A stretch of DNA of 64,000 nucleotides from Marinobacter mobilis (GTDB taxonomy: Bacteria > Pseudomonadota > Gammaproteobacteria > Pseudomonadales > Oleiphilaceae), in assembly GCF_900106945.1 (NCBI RefSeq), contig NZ_FNNE01000007.1, positions 1 to 64,000 of the forward strand, in the 5' to 3' direction. This document shows positions 47,650 to 58,678 of the stretch, piece after piece (position 1 is the first letter of the stretch; the number at the start of each line of letters is the position of its first letter). A program made the position numbers and the translations under genes. Below the pieces are notes generated by a model. That model saw only the letters and a program-made list of their open reading frames with translations. It ran no database searches and had not been told where the DNA came from.

Positions 47650-48705
47650 TTACAGCAGTTCGCCTGTCGTTTCACTGGGCTTGGTGGCCTCAGTTTCTTT
47701 CGGCGTCGGCTTGGGCATCAGCTTGTCGCGTACCTTAGCCTCGATTTCGTGGGCCATATCCAGGTTTTCTTCCAGGAACTTGCAGGCGTTGGCCTTGCCC
47801 TGGCCGATCTTGTCGCCGTTGTAGGCGTACCAGGCACCGGATTTGTCCACAAAGCCTTCCTTCACCCCCATGTCCAGCACTTCGGCCATGTGGTAGATGC
47901 CCTTACCATACATGATCTGGAACTCGGCCTGACGGAACGGCGGCGAGACTTTGTTCTTGACGACCTTGACCCGGGTTTCGTTACCCACAACCTCGTCACC
48001 ATCCTTGACGGAACCGATGCGGCGGATGTCCAGACGCACGGATGCATAAAACTTGAGCGCGTTACCACCGGTGGTGGTTTCCGGAGAGCCGAACATCACG
48101 CCAATTTTCATACGGATCTGGTTGATGAACACCATCAGACAGTTAGCCTGCTTGACACTGCCGGTCAGCTTACGCAGAGCCTGAGACATCAGTCGAGCCT
48201 GAAGACCCACGTGGGAATCGCCCATCTCGCCTTCGATTTCCGCCTTCGGCGTCAGCGCCGCCACGGAATCAACGATGATGACATCCACGGCGTTCGAGCG
48301 TACCAGCATGTCGGCGATTTCCAGGGCCTGTTCACCCGTGTCCGGCTGGGACACCAGCAGTTCGTCAACATTGACGCCCAGCTTTTCAGCATAGATCGGA
48401 TCCAGCGCGTGCTCGGCATCAACGAAGGCACAGGTCTTACCCTGCTTCTGAGCCTCGGCAATCACCTGCAGGGTCAGAGTGGTCTTACCGGAACTCTCCG
48501 GGCCGTAGATCTCTACGATACGACCATAGGGAAGACCACCAATGCCCAGCGCTACGTCCAGTCCCAGGGAACCGGTTGACACTGCCGGAATCGCTTCCCG
48601 TGGCTGATCGCCCATCTTCATGACGGCGCCCTTGCCAAACTGGCGTTCAATCTGGCCCAGAGCTGCGCTGAGTGCTTTCTTACGGTTGTCTTCCATTGTT
48701 GCCAT
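47650..48705 (-). CDS. recA: recombinase RecA
   Basis: A 351-residue recombinase and SOS co-protease. The ATP site is [14 protein letters not shown] (about 67-80). Walker B is [10 protein letters not shown], the DNA-binding loops are [30 protein letters not shown], and the C-terminus is acidic. I chose ATG 48705; ATG 48696 is also possible. It has a LexA site 78-93 bp upstream and a separate promoter from pncC. Confidence 0.98.
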   Translation of the reverse strand: MATMEDNRKKALSAALGQIERQFGKGAVMKMGDQPREAIPAVSTGSLGLDVALGIGGLPYGRIVEIYGPESSGKTTLTLQVIAEAQKQGKTCAFVDAEHALDPIYAEKLGVNVDELLVSQPDTGEQALEIADMLVRSNAVDVIIVDSVAALTPKAEIEGEMGDSHVGLQARLMSQALRKLTGSVKQANCLMVFINQIRMKIGVMFGSPETTTGGNALKFYASVRLDIRRIGSVKDGDEVVGNETRVKVVKNKVSPPFRQAEFQIMYGKGIYHMAEVLDMGVKEGFVDKSGAWYAYNGDKIGQGKANACKFLEENLDMAHEIEAKVRDKLMPKPTPKETEATKPSETTGELL

Positions 48706-48782
48706 GCCCTCTTTAAGGTCATCAAACCCGAAACATTTATCCGCTGAACGGCGGAAATTCACCCGTACCGCCCAGCATTAAA

Positions 48783-48798
48783 CTGTATATTTGCACAG
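48783..48798 (-). promoter_or_regulatory. LexA (SOS) box of recA
   Basis: CTGTATATTTGCACAG matches the E. coli-type LexA operator CTG-N10-CAG exactly at both arms. It lies between pncC and recA, about 80 bp ahead of the recA ATG, with the minus-strand TATACA inside it a likely -10 element. Confidence 0.92.
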
Positions 48799-48841
48799 TA
48801 TTAAAACACAACCCAAAACAGAGACCAACCCCCACCGGCAT

Positions 48842-49339
48842 TCAATCCGCCAGAAAGTTCTTAACCCCTTGTAGTACGTACAAAACAGCCTCTCGGCGAA
48901 TGTCGTCGCGGGAACCATGGAAGTGCATCCGCGATGCGACCATGTCCTCCGGCCCCCGCCCCCAGGCAAACCACACCGTGCCCACCGGTTTCTCCACACT
49001 GCCGCCGCCGGGTCCGGCAACACCACTGATGGCTACCGCCACGTCCGCTCCGGTGGCTGCCAGGGCCCCGGCTACCATTTCCCTTACCACGGCCTCACTC
49101 ACCGCTCCATGCACCTGCAGGGTCTCCCCGCGAACGCCAAGCAGCCGCTGCTTGGCATCATTACTGTAGGTAACAAGTCCACTGTGAACATATTCCGACG
49201 AACCCGGGCGGTCAGTCAGAGCCTTGGCCACCCAGCCTCCGGTGCAGCTCTCCGCGGTGGTTATCCAGAGTTTTCGTCGCATCAGGGCCATGGCCAGTTC
49301 AGAACCGGCCGCTTTCAACTGACTATCCGTAACCGACAT
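48842..49339 (-). CDS. pncC: nicotinamide-nucleotide amidase (CinA C-domain)
   Basis: A 165-residue PncC/CinA C-terminal domain enzyme that deamidates nicotinamide mononucleotide to recycle NAD. The active-site region [25 protein letters not shown] and [12 protein letters not shown] and [20 protein letters not shown] are complete. It lacks the N-terminal molybdopterin-like domain of full CinA. As in E. coli it directly precedes recA. It is divergent from mutS, 81 bp apart. Confidence 0.93.
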   Translation of the reverse strand: MSVTDSQLKAAGSELAMALMRRKLWITTAESCTGGWVAKALTDRPGSSEYVHSGLVTYSNDAKQRLLGVRGETLQVHGAVSEAVVREMVAGALAATGADVAVAISGVAGPGGGSVEKPVGTVWFAWGRGPEDMVASRMHFHGSRDDIRREAVLYVLQGVKNFLAD

Positions 49340-49420
49340 ACTGCTCTCCTTCGTTTCATCCCGGGCTCAATTTTCTTACAATCGCAGATCGCGAAACAGA
49401 CACCAAAACCGGACACCTTC

Positions 49421-52036
49421 ATGTCAGCAGCTCAGAAAGACATCCCCAAGCATACCCCGATGATGCAGCAATACCTCAAGATCAAAGGGGAACACCCCAA
49501 TGAACTGGTGTTTTATCGCATGGGGGATTTTTACGAGCTGTTCTATGACGACGCAAAAAAGGCAGCCGATCTTCTTGATATCACCCTGACCGCCCGGGGC
49601 CAATCCGGCGGCCAGCCGATTCCGATGGCTGGCATTCCCTATCATGCAGCAGAAAACTACATTGCCCGTCTGGTACGTACCGGTCAATCCATTGCCATCT
49701 GTGAGCAAATTGGCGACCCGGCCACCAGCAAGGGGCCAGTGGAGCGCCAGGTGGTCCGGGTTGTTACTCCCGGGACCCTCAGTGATGAAGCGTTCCTGGA
49801 AGACCGTCGTGACAATTTGCTATCGGCCATTTTCAGCCACCGCGAGCGCTTCGGCTTTGCCTCCCTCGACATTTCCAGTGGCCGCTTTGCGGTGTCTGAA
49901 CTAGAAAGCCTGGAGGAACTGCGGGGTGAGTTGCAGCGACTGCGCCCGGCGGAAATCCTGATCAGCGAGGACTTTCCCTACGACGAAGTACTTGACGGTT
50001 TTACCGGCATTCGTCGCCAGGGCCCCTGGCTGTTTGAGTCCGACACCGCCATGCGAGTGATCACCCAGCAGTTGCAAGTACGCGACCTGACCGGTTTCGG
50101 CTGCGAAGACCTGAGCCTGGCGATCTGTGCCGCCGGGTGCCTGCTGCAGTACGCCCGCGAAACCCAGCGCACTGCCCTGCCCCACATTCGTAAGCTGACC
50201 CGGGAAAGCCGCGACGAGGCTGTGATTCTCGACGCCACCAGCCGGCGTAACCTGGAAATCGACACCAATCTGATGGGGGGCACCCAGCATACCCTGGCCT
50301 GGGTGATGGATCGTACCGCCACAGCCATGGGCGGACGGCAACTGAGACGCTGGCTGAACCGTCCGCTGCGGGACATTCATACGGTTGAGCAGCGCCAGCA
50401 TGCGGTTTCAGCATTGCTGGAAGGCTTCTATTACGAACCGGTACACGACGCCCTCAAGGCCGTGGGTGATATGGAGCGGATCCTGGCCCGGGTCGCCCTG
50501 CGCTCCGCCCGCCCAAGGGATCTGGCCCGGCTACGCGATGCCTTCGCGGCGTTACCGGAACTGCAGAAGACGCTGGCCCCGATCAGCACCCGTCACATTG
50601 TCAGTCTGGCTGCCACCATTGGCGAATACCCTGACCACGCCGACCTTCTTGAACGGGCAATTATCGACAATCCCCCCGTTGTCATTCGCGATGGCGGGGT
50701 GATTCGTGACGGCTTCGACAGCGATCTGGACGAACTGCGCAACATCAGCGAAAACGCCGGTCAGTACCTGCTCGACGTCGAGACCCGGGAGCGCGAACGC
50801 ACCGGCATCAGTACCCTCAAAGTGGGCTACAACCGGGTTCACGGCTACTACATCGAGATCAGCCGGGCCCAGTCAGATCAGGCTCCGGTGGACTATATCC
50901 GTCGCCAGACCCTGAAAAATGCAGAGCGATTCATCACTCCGGAGCTGAAAGTCTTTGAAGACAAGGCCCTGAGCGCCAAAAGCCGAGCCCTGGCCCGGGA
51001 AAAAGCGCTCTATGACGAGATTCTGGAAACCCTGGCAGCCACCCTGGCGCAACTTCAGGATACCGCCCAGGCACTGGCGGAACTGGATGTTCTGGCCAAC
51101 TTCGCCGAGCGTGCCACCAGCCTTCGCTTCTGCGCCCCTGAATTTCGCAATGAACCTGGCTTCGACGTCGAGGACGGCCGGCACCCGGTGGTTGAGCAAC
51201 TGTTGAGCGAGCCCTACGTGCCCAACAACCTGCTGATGGACAACAAACGCCGCATGCTGGTGATCACAGGCCCAAACATGGGCGGTAAATCGACCTACAT
51301 GCGCCAGGCTGCCCTGATAGCCCTGCTCGCGTACACCGGCAGCTACGTGCCCGCCAACCGGGCGGTGCTCGGGCCGGTGGACCGGATTTTCACACGCATG
51401 GGCTCGTCGGACGACATTGCCGGCGGGCGATCCACCTTCATGGTGGAAATGACCGAAACCGCCAACATTCTCCATAACGCCACCGAACACAGCCTGGTGC
51501 TGATGGACGAAGTCGGCCGCGGCACCAGCACCTTCGACGGTTTGTCCCTGGCCTGGGCGACGGCCGATCACCTGGCGCGCAACATTCGCTGCTACACGCT
51601 GTTCGCCACCCATTATTTCGAGCTGACCCAACTGGCCGAAGATCTGGACCATGCGGTCAACGTCCACCTCACCGCCACCGAGCACGACGACAGCATTGTG
51701 TTCCTGCACAACGTCCACGACGGCCCCGCCAGCCAGAGCTACGGCCTGCAGGTGGCCAAGCTGGCCGGCGTTCCCCAGGGCGTCATTCTCAATGCCAAGG
51801 CCCAGCTGAGTCAGCTGGAAGGCTCTGCCACACCCGCTGCAAGCGGCCGTGAGCCCCAGGCAGCCGTGTTGGCAGCGGCTCCGGTGACGGACAGCCCAGC
51901 GTTCCAGGGCGACATGTTTTCCAGCCTGGAGCCCAGTGAAGTCGAGCAGACCCTGAGCTCTCTTGATCTGGATGATCTGACCCCGAGAGACGCTCTGAAC
52001 CAGCTCTACGAGCTTAAAAAGATGTTGAAGGCATAA
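49421..52036 (+). CDS. mutS: DNA mismatch repair protein MutS
   Basis: An 871-residue mismatch recogniser. I chose ATG 49421 because the family N-terminus begins there ([31 protein letters not shown], with the Phe-x-Glu mismatch motif FYE); the frame is open further upstream only by chance through pncC. The ATPase domain contains [14 protein letters not shown] and [18 protein letters not shown]-terminal Ala-rich linker and dimer helix end the protein. It pairs with MutL encoded elsewhere. fdxA follows, as in pseudomonads. Confidence 0.98.
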   Translation: MSAAQKDIPKHTPMMQQYLKIKGEHPNELVFYRMGDFYELFYDDAKKAADLLDITLTARGQSGGQPIPMAGIPYHAAENYIARLVRTGQSIAICEQIGDPATSKGPVERQVVRVVTPGTLSDEAFLEDRRDNLLSAIFSHRERFGFASLDISSGRFAVSELESLEELRGELQRLRPAEILISEDFPYDEVLDGFTGIRRQGPWLFESDTAMRVITQQLQVRDLTGFGCEDLSLAICAAGCLLQYARETQRTALPHIRKLTRESRDEAVILDATSRRNLEIDTNLMGGTQHTLAWVMDRTATAMGGRQLRRWLNRPLRDIHTVEQRQHAVSALLEGFYYEPVHDALKAVGDMERILARVALRSARPRDLARLRDAFAALPELQKTLAPISTRHIVSLAATIGEYPDHADLLERAIIDNPPVVIRDGGVIRDGFDSDLDELRNISENAGQYLLDVETRERERTGISTLKVGYNRVHGYYIEISRAQSDQAPVDYIRRQTLKNAERFITPELKVFEDKALSAKSRALAREKALYDEILETLAATLAQLQDTAQALAELDVLANFAERATSLRFCAPEFRNEPGFDVEDGRHPVVEQLLSEPYVPNNLLMDNKRRMLVITGPNMGGKSTYMRQAALIALLAYTGSYVPANRAVLGPVDRIFTRMGSSDDIAGGRSTFMVEMTETANILHNATEHSLVLMDEVGRGTSTFDGLSLAWATADHLARNIRCYTLFATHYFELTQLAEDLDHAVNVHLTATEHDDSIVFLHNVHDGPASQSYGLQVAKLAGVPQGVILNAKAQLSQLEGSATPAASGREPQAAVLAAAPVTDSPAFQGDMFSSLEPSEVEQTLSSLDLDDLTPRDALNQLYELKKMLKA

Positions 52037-52199
52037 CCTTATAGCGGTCAGACGCTTGCGACAGCGCGGGCCGCTCCCTACAATATCGCGCTAATATTAT
52101 TAGGGAGTCGCGAATCCGCCATTCGAGCGCTTCAGCTGCCCGGATTGCTTCGCCGGTTTCCATACTGATGAGAACGACCACCGAACCAGGGATCTGACT

Positions 52200-52523
52200 A
52201 TGGCATTTGTCGTTACTGATAACTGCATCAAGTGCAAATACACTGACTGTGTTGAAGTATGTCCGGTGGACTGCTTTTATGAAGGACCGAACTTTCTGGT
52301 CATCGACCCGGACGAGTGCATTGACTGCGCCCTGTGCGAGCCGGAATGTCCCGCTGAAGCCATCTTCTCTGAAGACGAGCTGCCTGCGGATCAGATTCAG
52401 TTTGTTGAAATCAACGCTGATCTGGCCGCCAAGTGGGACAACATTACCGAGAAGAAAGACCCGCTGCCGGACGCTGAAGAGTGGGATGGAAAGCCCAACA
52501 AGCTGCAGTATCTGGAGCGCTGA
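52200..52523 (+). CDS. fdxA: 7Fe ferredoxin FdxA
   Basis: A 107-residue ferredoxin with one [3Fe-4S] and one [4Fe-4S] cluster. The cysteine pattern is [17 protein letters not shown] (from residue 9) and [12 protein letters not shown] (about 40-51). The C-terminal extension (about 60-107) is that of the Azotobacter/Pseudomonas type. It transfers electrons, possibly to iron-sulfur or redox stress enzymes. It follows mutS by 160 bp and has its own terminator. Confidence 0.96.
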   Translation: MAFVVTDNCIKCKYTDCVEVCPVDCFYEGPNFLVIDPDECIDCALCEPECPAEAIFSEDELPADQIQFVEINADLAAKWDNITEKKDPLPDAEEWDGKPNKLQYLER

Positions 52524-52547
52524 GGCGCACCGATCGGCAAGCTCAGA

Positions 52548-52575
52548 AAAGGGAAGCATCTGCTTCCCTTTTTTT
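52548..52575 (+). terminator. terminator of fdxA
   Basis: AAAGGGAAGC with GCTTCCCTTT and a 4-nt loop, followed by a T tract, lies about 25 bp after the fdxA stop. Confidence 0.93.
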
Positions 52576-52607
52576 GCTTTATTGACCGCGTCGGCCAGCC
52601 CCTTTAT

Positions 52608-52838
52608 TCAGCACACGTCAGAACCACAGCCTCCGGATCGCTGCTGAACCGGCGGACATGGCACCGTGCCGTACGAGCAAAAGACACAACAATCCCCCGC
52701 CTTCGGTCTCAACACCCGATGACAGGACGAGCATTCATAGAAATACTGGCACGCATCCGTCGGCATGGTCTCTGTTGCCCGGTGACGGCAATACGGGCAC
52801 TCAATGATTGACTCCAGGGTAACAGAAGACACAATCAT
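52608..52838 (-). CDS. Cys-rich mini-protein with GDCCVFCSYGTVPCPP motif
   Basis: A 76-residue protein with a zinc-ribbon-like first half (IECPYCRHRATETMPTDACQYFYECSSCHRVLRPK) and then GDCCVFCSYGTVPCPPVQ, plus a C-terminal CGSDVC. About ten cysteines in pairs suggest metal binding. I recall this GDCCVFCSYG family as a small conserved protein found near metal-transport genes, but its role is unknown. The start is uncertain (ATG 52838 or GTG 52832). It follows the P-type ATPase gene on the opposite side of a divergent... actually same-strand boundary: both read leftward, and the ATPase lies 57 bp upstream. Confidence 0.75.
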   Translation of the reverse strand: MIVSSVTLESIIECPYCRHRATETMPTDACQYFYECSSCHRVLRPKAGDCCVFCSYGTVPCPPVQQRSGGCGSDVC

Positions 52839-52895
52839 TCCCTCCCATCTGTTCAACCCGAGAAGCTGAGTCTGACGACCACCCCGGCTCAGGAG

Positions 52896-55595
52896 TTAAC
52901 CACTGCCCCACGGCTCCCGCAATCGCACCTGCTTTTCAACTTCCACGACCACAAACACCGCCCCCCCCACGGCAATCACCACCAGCCAGTCCTGCCAGCC
53001 TACGGCCCGGGTTTCGAAAATACTCTGGGCGGACGGCAGGTAGGTGATCACCAATTGGCCGATGGAGACCCCGGCGACCGCCAGCCAGACCACAGGGGTA
53101 CCCTGAACCATTCGACGGGTGAGCGAGGCGCTGTTCATGTTACGAATATAGAACAGGTAGAAGATTTCCATCACCACCAAGGTGTTCATAGCGAGTGTTC
53201 TGGCCAGCTCTACCTCATAACCCCGGGCCATGGCGTGGAAATAGATTCCGAACACCCCGCCAAGGAACAGGGCCGTCACCAGCACGATCTGCCAGAGCAG
53301 GCCACCGGAGAGTAACGGGTCGTTTCGTGGCCTGGGCTGACGACGCATGGTGCCTGCCTCGGTCGGCTCGAACGCCAGCGCAAGCCCCAGAGACACCGTG
53401 GTGATCAGGTTAATCCAGAGGATCTGGATCGGGGTGACCGGCAACGCCAGCCCTGCCAGCAAGGCAACCACGATCGCGCAGGCCTCGCCACTGCTGGTCG
53501 GCAGGGTCCAACCAATCATCTTGCGAATATTGTCGCGCACGGTGCGGCCCTCACGAACGGCCGCTACGATAGAGGCGAAATTATCATCGGCCAGCACCAG
53601 ATCGGACACTTCCTTGGCCGCCTCGGTGCCTTTGCGACCCATGGCAATGCCGATGTCTGCACGGCGCAGGGCTGGGGCATCATTGACGCCATCCCCCGTC
53701 ATGGCCACCGTCATGCCCTGGGACTGCAGGGCCTTAACCAGGCGAAGTTTGTGTTCCGGACTGGTACGGGCAAATACGTTGGCCCCTGCGGCCACGTCGG
53801 CCAGTTCCTCGTCGCTGAGTCGGTCCAACTCGGCGCCGGTCAAGGTCCGGTGAGTGTTCGGCAACCCCAGCTGCTGGCCAATGGCAGCGGCAGTGCTGGC
53901 GTGGTCACCGGTGATCATCTTGACGTCGATGCCCGCACTCTGGCACTCGGCCACCGCCGCCACAGCCTCTTCCCGGGGCGGATCGATAAATCCGGCTAAG
54001 CCGATCATCACCAGTTTCTGCTGAAGATCGGCCAGCTCGATCACCGCCTGACTGGCCGCGACCGGACGAAAGGCAAATGCCAGAACCCGCTGACCATCCG
54101 CAGCCGTCTGTTCCGCTTGTCGGTGCCAATGGTCCGCCTCCAGCGGGACAACGTCACCGTTGGCAGCCAGTTGACGATCACACAGGGCCAGCACCGATTC
54201 CGGCGCGCCTTTGAGATAGATACTGCCGTGGCCTTCATGGTCATGATTGAGGGTGGCCATAAAGCGGTTATCGGTATCAAACGGAATGATGTCGGTTCGT
54301 CGCCATTGCCTCCGTAAATCCGCGGGGTACAGATCAGCCTTACCCGCCAGTGCCAGCAGCGCCCCTTCCATGGGATCGCCTTCAACCTGCCAGTCATCCT
54401 CGTGTTTTCTCAGCTCAGCGTCGTTGCACAACACCGCCGTCCGGATCAGGACCTGCAGGGCCGACGGTACCGCGTCCGCCGCAACCTCCTGCCCTTCCAG
54501 CCAGAGCGATCCAATAGGGGCATAGCCGGCGTCATCAGCACTGTAGAGACGACCGCCAGCCACCACCGTGGCCACACTCATTTCATTGCGGGTCAGGGTT
54601 CCGGTCTTGTCAGTACAGATCACCGACACCGCCCCCACGGTTTCAATCGCTGGCAGCCGTCGCACTATTGCATGGCGCCGGGCCATGGCCTGTACGCCAA
54701 CCGCCAGGGTAATGGTGAGCACTGCAGGCAACCCCTCCGGGATGGCCGCTACCGACAACCCCACCACCGCCATGAACAGACCGGCAAAGGCCTGCTGCTG
54801 AACCAGATGGCCATAGGCCAGGAGCAGGCCTGCCATCACCACGATCACCAGGGTCAGCCAGCGGGCAAACACCGCCATCTGTTCAATGAGCGGCGTTTTC
54901 AGGGTTTCGACATCGGCAAGCATGCCACTGATCTGTCCGACTTCAGTATCCACACCCGTCGCTACAACGACTCCACTGCCCTGGCCACTGGTAACAGTGG
55001 TGCCACTGAAGGCCATGCAGGAACGATCGGCCAGCACCGCATCGTCACTGACCGGTGCAACCTGCTTGTCGACTGCAACGGACTCACCGGTGAGAATCGC
55101 CTCCTGGATTTGCAGACTGTGAGCCTTGAACAAACGCAAATCGGCAGGCACCTTGTCGCCCGCATCGAGCAGCACCACATCGCCGGGGACCAATTGCTCA
55201 CCCGCCACCGAATGCCGCCGGCCGTTGCGTATGACCGAAGCCTGGAGTGCCAACATGTGACGAATGGCCATGATCGCCCGCGCCGCTTTGCCTTCCTGGA
55301 CGTAACCGATAACCGCATTAAGTAGCACCACTGCGAGAATGACAGCGGTGTCCAGGCCATGGCCGAGCGTCCCGGTGATCAGGGCCGAAGCCAGCAGGAC
55401 ATAGATCAGGATATTGTGAAACTGACGCAGAAAGCGCAGAAACCGGCTTTGGGGGGGAGGCGTCGGCAGCCGGTTGGCACCGTAACGCCGCTGACGGGAG
55501 GCGACCGCCTGATCCGATAATCCGGTTGCAGAGGTCTGCCAGTGCTCAATAACGGCATGCGCGCTCTGGTGATGCCAATGCTGACGTTGACCCAT
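52896..55595 (-). CDS. P2-type cation-transporting ATPase
   Basis: An 899-residue (from ATG 55595) inner-membrane pump. The actuator motif is LTGESVAV, the phosphorylation motif [11 protein letters not shown], the hinge [21 protein letters not shown], and M4 has the Ca2+/Na+-type [15 protein letters not shown]6 reads [18 protein letters not shown], without the Asp of true Ca2+ pumps (NLVTDGLPA), so the ion cannot be named. Ten membrane segments in all. Start uncertain (55607 or further). It lies 57 bp upstream of the Cys-rich gene on the same strand and 126 bp after the LysE exporter. Confidence 0.9.
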   Translation of the reverse strand: MGQRQHWHHQSAHAVIEHWQTSATGLSDQAVASRQRRYGANRLPTPPPQSRFLRFLRQFHNILIYVLLASALITGTLGHGLDTAVILAVVLLNAVIGYVQEGKAARAIMAIRHMLALQASVIRNGRRHSVAGEQLVPGDVVLLDAGDKVPADLRLFKAHSLQIQEAILTGESVAVDKQVAPVSDDAVLADRSCMAFSGTTVTSGQGSGVVVATGVDTEVGQISGMLADVETLKTPLIEQMAVFARWLTLVIVVMAGLLLAYGHLVQQQAFAGLFMAVVGLSVAAIPEGLPAVLTITLAVGVQAMARRHAIVRRLPAIETVGAVSVICTDKTGTLTRNEMSVATVVAGGRLYSADDAGYAPIGSLWLEGQEVAADAVPSALQVLIRTAVLCNDAELRKHEDDWQVEGDPMEGALLALAGKADLYPADLRRQWRRTDIIPFDTDNRFMATLNHDHEGHGSIYLKGAPESVLALCDRQLAANGDVVPLEADHWHRQAEQTAADGQRVLAFAFRPVAASQAVIELADLQQKLVMIGLAGFIDPPREEAVAAVAECQSAGIDVKMITGDHASTAAAIGQQLGLPNTHRTLTGAELDRLSDEELADVAAGANVFARTSPEHKLRLVKALQSQGMTVAMTGDGVNDAPALRRADIGIAMGRKGTEAAKEVSDLVLADDNFASIVAAVREGRTVRDNIRKMIGWTLPTSSGEACAIVVALLAGLALPVTPIQILWINLITTVSLGLALAFEPTEAGTMRRQPRPRNDPLLSGGLLWQIVLVTALFLGGVFGIYFHAMARGYEVELARTLAMNTLVVMEIFYLFYIRNMNSASLTRRMVQGTPVVWLAVAGVSIGQLVITYLPSAQSIFETRAVGWQDWLVVIAVGGAVFVVVEVEKQVRLREPWGSG

Positions 55596-55721
55596 CCGCG
55601 GAACCATCCCTGTCGTTCGATTTCCGGGGGCGGCGTGGAGCTCCCCCAACCCAGCCGCTATTAACAACCATAGTGCCAGCGTCGGCGGCAATCCATAGGA
55701 CGCCGGCCCGTTAAGACCGCC

Positions 55722-56360
55722 TCAAGTCTGAGACAGGGCGACCTTTGCACCAACGCCAATGAATACGCCACCGGTCAGGCCATGGAGCGCCCGCTTGATC
55801 CAGAACGGAATCGCCAACCGGTGGGAGTGGCCAACCACCAGCGCCACCAGACACTGCCACACCATCGCCAGCACAAAATGAATCGCCGCCAGCACCAGGG
55901 ACTGCAGCAGAACATGGCCTTCCGGGTTCACAAACTGGGGCAGGAAAGCCATGTAGAACAAGGCCGTTTTGGGATTAAGCACATTGGACAGCAGCCCTTC
56001 GTGAAAATCCCTCGGGTGTGAAGCGCGAACCCTTAAAGGTGCGTCAGCGGGTGCCTCCACCTCATGGCGTGCGCAGGCCTGACGCAGGCTGGCCACACCG
56101 AGCCACACCAGGTAACAGGCCCCCGCCCATTTCAGCAGGGTAAAGGCCCAGGCGGTCTGGACCAGAATCAGGGAAATACCGATAGCAGACAGGGTGGCGT
56201 GAACGAACAGGCCGGTGCAGATGCCCAGGCTGGTCACCGACCCCGAACCGACACCCGAACGGGCCGTGTTACGCACAACCAGCAGGGTATCCACGCCCGG
56301 AGTCAGGGTCAGCAGCAGGACCGCAATGAGATACGCCCACAGAACTTCAACAGATGGCAT
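55722..56360 (-). CDS. LysE/RhtB-family exporter
   Basis: A 212-residue inner-membrane exporter with about six membrane segments. The N-terminal LysE pattern is visible: LLLTLTPGVDTLLVVRNTARSG, then GICTGLFVHATLSAIGISLIL. FHEGLLSNVLNPKTALFYMAFLPQFV is the conserved central block. Members export amino acids such as threonine or homoserine lactone-like compounds; the substrate is not known. It lies between the 344-residue unknown gene and the P-type ATPase gene on one strand. Confidence 0.92.
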   Translation of the reverse strand: MPSVEVLWAYLIAVLLLTLTPGVDTLLVVRNTARSGVGSGSVTSLGICTGLFVHATLSAIGISLILVQTAWAFTLLKWAGACYLVWLGVASLRQACARHEVEAPADAPLRVRASHPRDFHEGLLSNVLNPKTALFYMAFLPQFVNPEGHVLLQSLVLAAIHFVLAMVWQCLVALVVGHSHRLAIPFWIKRALHGLTGGVFIGVGAKVALSQT

Positions 56361-56408
56361 AAGGACCCCGGTACAACGTCACCGGACCCCGTGCAGGCAT
56401 TGCCCGGT

Positions 56409-57443
56409 TCAGGACTCCGGCTGGAGAATCTTCTTGACCGCAGCCGATTTGTAGAACGAGGACAACCGGCGACGCAGGAAGTCTTCAAGATACCCCTCCT
56501 CCCGCAACACGTCCACCAGCGGCAAGGCGAAGGCATCCATCTCGGACATGATCATGGCTTCATCGACGCCGATATCCTCCAACAGAGTGGCCAGGGGCTG
56601 ATCTCCGTATTTCTCGAACAGGTGGTTTACGACGGCCTCACAACACCCTTTAAAGTACGGAGTCTGGCGAAAACTGAGCCAGAAATCGTAACCCAGCATA
56701 ACGAATTCCTGCAGCTGGACATCCCCCAGTCCCTCGCGCAGCTCGCCAATGGTGCGATCTTCCAGGGTCACCCAGGCCGCCATGACGGTATCGCGGAGCT
56801 CATCATCGGTCAGCGCTTTGTGCAGGAACTGTTCGCTGCGGCTGATGAGCGCTGGAAGGCTGTCTGACAGCCAGGTCTTGATACGGCGCTCGAAGCTTTC
56901 ATCCAGGCCGGGCACAGCCTTGTTGGCCATGCGCTTACCCAGCTTCATCATGGAGCCGACCCCCGGCACACTGCGGGTAATCAGGTTATCTTCGTAGAGG
57001 TAACTGACCAGGCCCTGATAGACCACATTGGACACCAGCTCCTGATACACCGGGTGGGACATGACACTGCTGATCATTCGCTCCCGGTGATGCTTGAGCT
57101 CCAGCACCTGTTCCAGGATGGACGTGGTTTGCTCCCGGCTCAGCACGTCCTTGAGCATGGTATCTTCCTGCACCGGGGCATTCAGCACCTCGGCGGCCAT
57201 CTCTCCGGCCAGCTCAGGGATACCGCCATCCAGCTCCATGTCCATAACCAGGCGCTGAATCACCCCCATCACCTGTTCCGGTGCAATCACCCGGTTCAGG
57301 GTCACGGTCCCGGCCCGCTGCAGCAGTTCGCTGACTTCCCGCTCAATGGACTTGCGAAGTTTGGCGCCTTTCAGGGCCGCCATTTCATGCTTTACGTGTT
57401 GATCAAGCAACGCGTTGGCGAGATCGGCCGGAGATGTGGTCAT
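56409..57443 (-). CDS. conserved helical protein of unknown function
   Basis: A 344-residue soluble, mostly helical protein from ATG 57443. It opens MTTSPADLANALLDQHVKHEMAALKG and contains repeated Glu/Leu-rich helices (KLRKSIEREVSELLQRAG, RERMISSVMSHPVYQELVSNVVYQG). It carries no catalytic motif that I recognise. Its relation to the DegV gene 134 bp upstream is unclear. It is probably a lipid- or envelope-related protein by context only. Confidence 0.75.
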   Translation of the reverse strand: MTTSPADLANALLDQHVKHEMAALKGAKLRKSIEREVSELLQRAGTVTLNRVIAPEQVMGVIQRLVMDMELDGGIPELAGEMAAEVLNAPVQEDTMLKDVLSREQTTSILEQVLELKHHRERMISSVMSHPVYQELVSNVVYQGLVSYLYEDNLITRSVPGVGSMMKLGKRMANKAVPGLDESFERRIKTWLSDSLPALISRSEQFLHKALTDDELRDTVMAAWVTLEDRTIGELREGLGDVQLQEFVMLGYDFWLSFRQTPYFKGCCEAVVNHLFEKYGDQPLATLLEDIGVDEAMIMSEMDAFALPLVDVLREEGYLEDFLRRRLSSFYKSAAVKKILQPES

Positions 57444-57576
57444 GATGTTGGTCCCAGTGAAAGCCAAAGATTATCAGGGTAGTTATGGGCGAGGCTACCA
57501 CGAAGCCCCGCCCCGGACGTTTGCCGGAAAAACCCGAAAAAGCCGCGACTCGGCCAAGCCCCGATAACCGCAATGG

Positions 57577-58527
57577 CTACTGGAAATCCCGGAAGTGGTG
57601 GGGTTCGGCACCCAGTGCCAGGCAGAGGCTGCCAGGGCCCACATAGATGCTGCTGGTAATCCCCATTTGCGACAACAGCAACTCAACCCCGTGCTGTTCA
57701 CAGGCGTCTCGCAGCCGGTTGAGGCCGGGCAACTCTTCGATCTCGGTCCAGCTCATGCCGCAGGACAGACTGACGTAGGGTGTCAGCAGGCCAGCCTGAA
57801 TGCGCCCGATGGCATAGTTCATGACCTTTTCAACCGCTACATCGAAGCTGCGGGTTTTGGCAACCGGCTGGCCTTCAGATCCCTGACCAAAGATCACCGG
57901 GGTGATGTTCAGGGCCTTACCGAGGAAAGCCACCAAAGCCGATACACTGTTGTCACCTCGACGGCGGGCCCGTTCGCGGATGTAGTGCAGATCTCTGGGA
58001 ATTACGCAGGTGTAGATATTGCCGGTAAAACGTTCTATTTCATTGCGAAGGGCGTTCTTGGACAGTTTCTTCGCGATCAGTGTCAGGGTGTGAGCCGCGA
58101 GTAACCCCTGCCCCGCAAAAATCTGCTTGCTGTCCACCACCCGCATGGAAAAGTTCCCGGGTACGCCAGCGGCACTGCGGACGCTGCGATAATTGGCCAT
58201 GACGGTATTCATGGCCTGGGTGGCATGATCGAAGATCAAACTCCTGGAACGGGTAACGGTTTCACAGATTGCTACGTCAAACTCGGTTACTATCTTTTCC
58301 ATGAACAGGTCATGGATCTGGCTGGCAGAAAAGGCTTCAGTCTCGGCGTGGTGGCCTTTTTGCAGCAGACCGCTCTGGTAAAACTCCTGGGTACGAACCG
58401 GGTCGTGCTCGTCAATGTAGGTTTGTTGATCAATTCGGGCGGTTACCGGTAATACAAAGAGATCGTGCTCGCGGCGGAATTCGTAAGGTAAGTCACAGGC
58501 TGAGTCTACAATCAGACCAACTCGCAT
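57577..58527 (-). CDS. DegV-family fatty-acid-binding protein
   Basis: A 316-residue DegV protein. The first domain begins MRVGLIVDSACDLPYEF (DegV signature with the substrate-contact Ser/Asp), and the ligand loop sequences RSRSLIFDHATQAMNTV and VVDSKQIFAGQGLLA are present. The second domain ends LALGAEPHHFRDF. DegV proteins bind fatty acids such as palmitate and in some bacteria hand them to a fatty acid kinase; no kinase is adjacent here. It fits the lipid-handling theme of this window. Confidence 0.9.
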   Translation of the reverse strand: MRVGLIVDSACDLPYEFRREHDLFVLPVTARIDQQTYIDEHDPVRTQEFYQSGLLQKGHHAETEAFSASQIHDLFMEKIVTEFDVAICETVTRSRSLIFDHATQAMNTVMANYRSVRSAAGVPGNFSMRVVDSKQIFAGQGLLAAHTLTLIAKKLSKNALRNEIERFTGNIYTCVIPRDLHYIRERARRRGDNSVSALVAFLGKALNITPVIFGQGSEGQPVAKTRSFDVAVEKVMNYAIGRIQAGLLTPYVSLSCGMSWTEIEELPGLNRLRDACEQHGVELLLSQMGITSSIYVGPGSLCLALGAEPHHFRDFQ

Positions 58528-58678
58528 CGGGTGCCTCCGGGATGATGACCCTTGGGGTCGCTATTATTATCATTGTTATGCCGGTTGCCAGTTCTACCAT
58601 AACCAGTTCACAAAATCAGCATTTCGCCCTTCCTCGCTTCATCGCATCCCAGAACAGTGTTCCCCTGTCAGATACGGC

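Noticed and set aside
48917..49420. N-terminal extension of MutS
   Set aside because: The frame is open through antisense pncC, but the MutS family begins at MSAAQKD (49421) and the upstream product has no resemblance to MutS.
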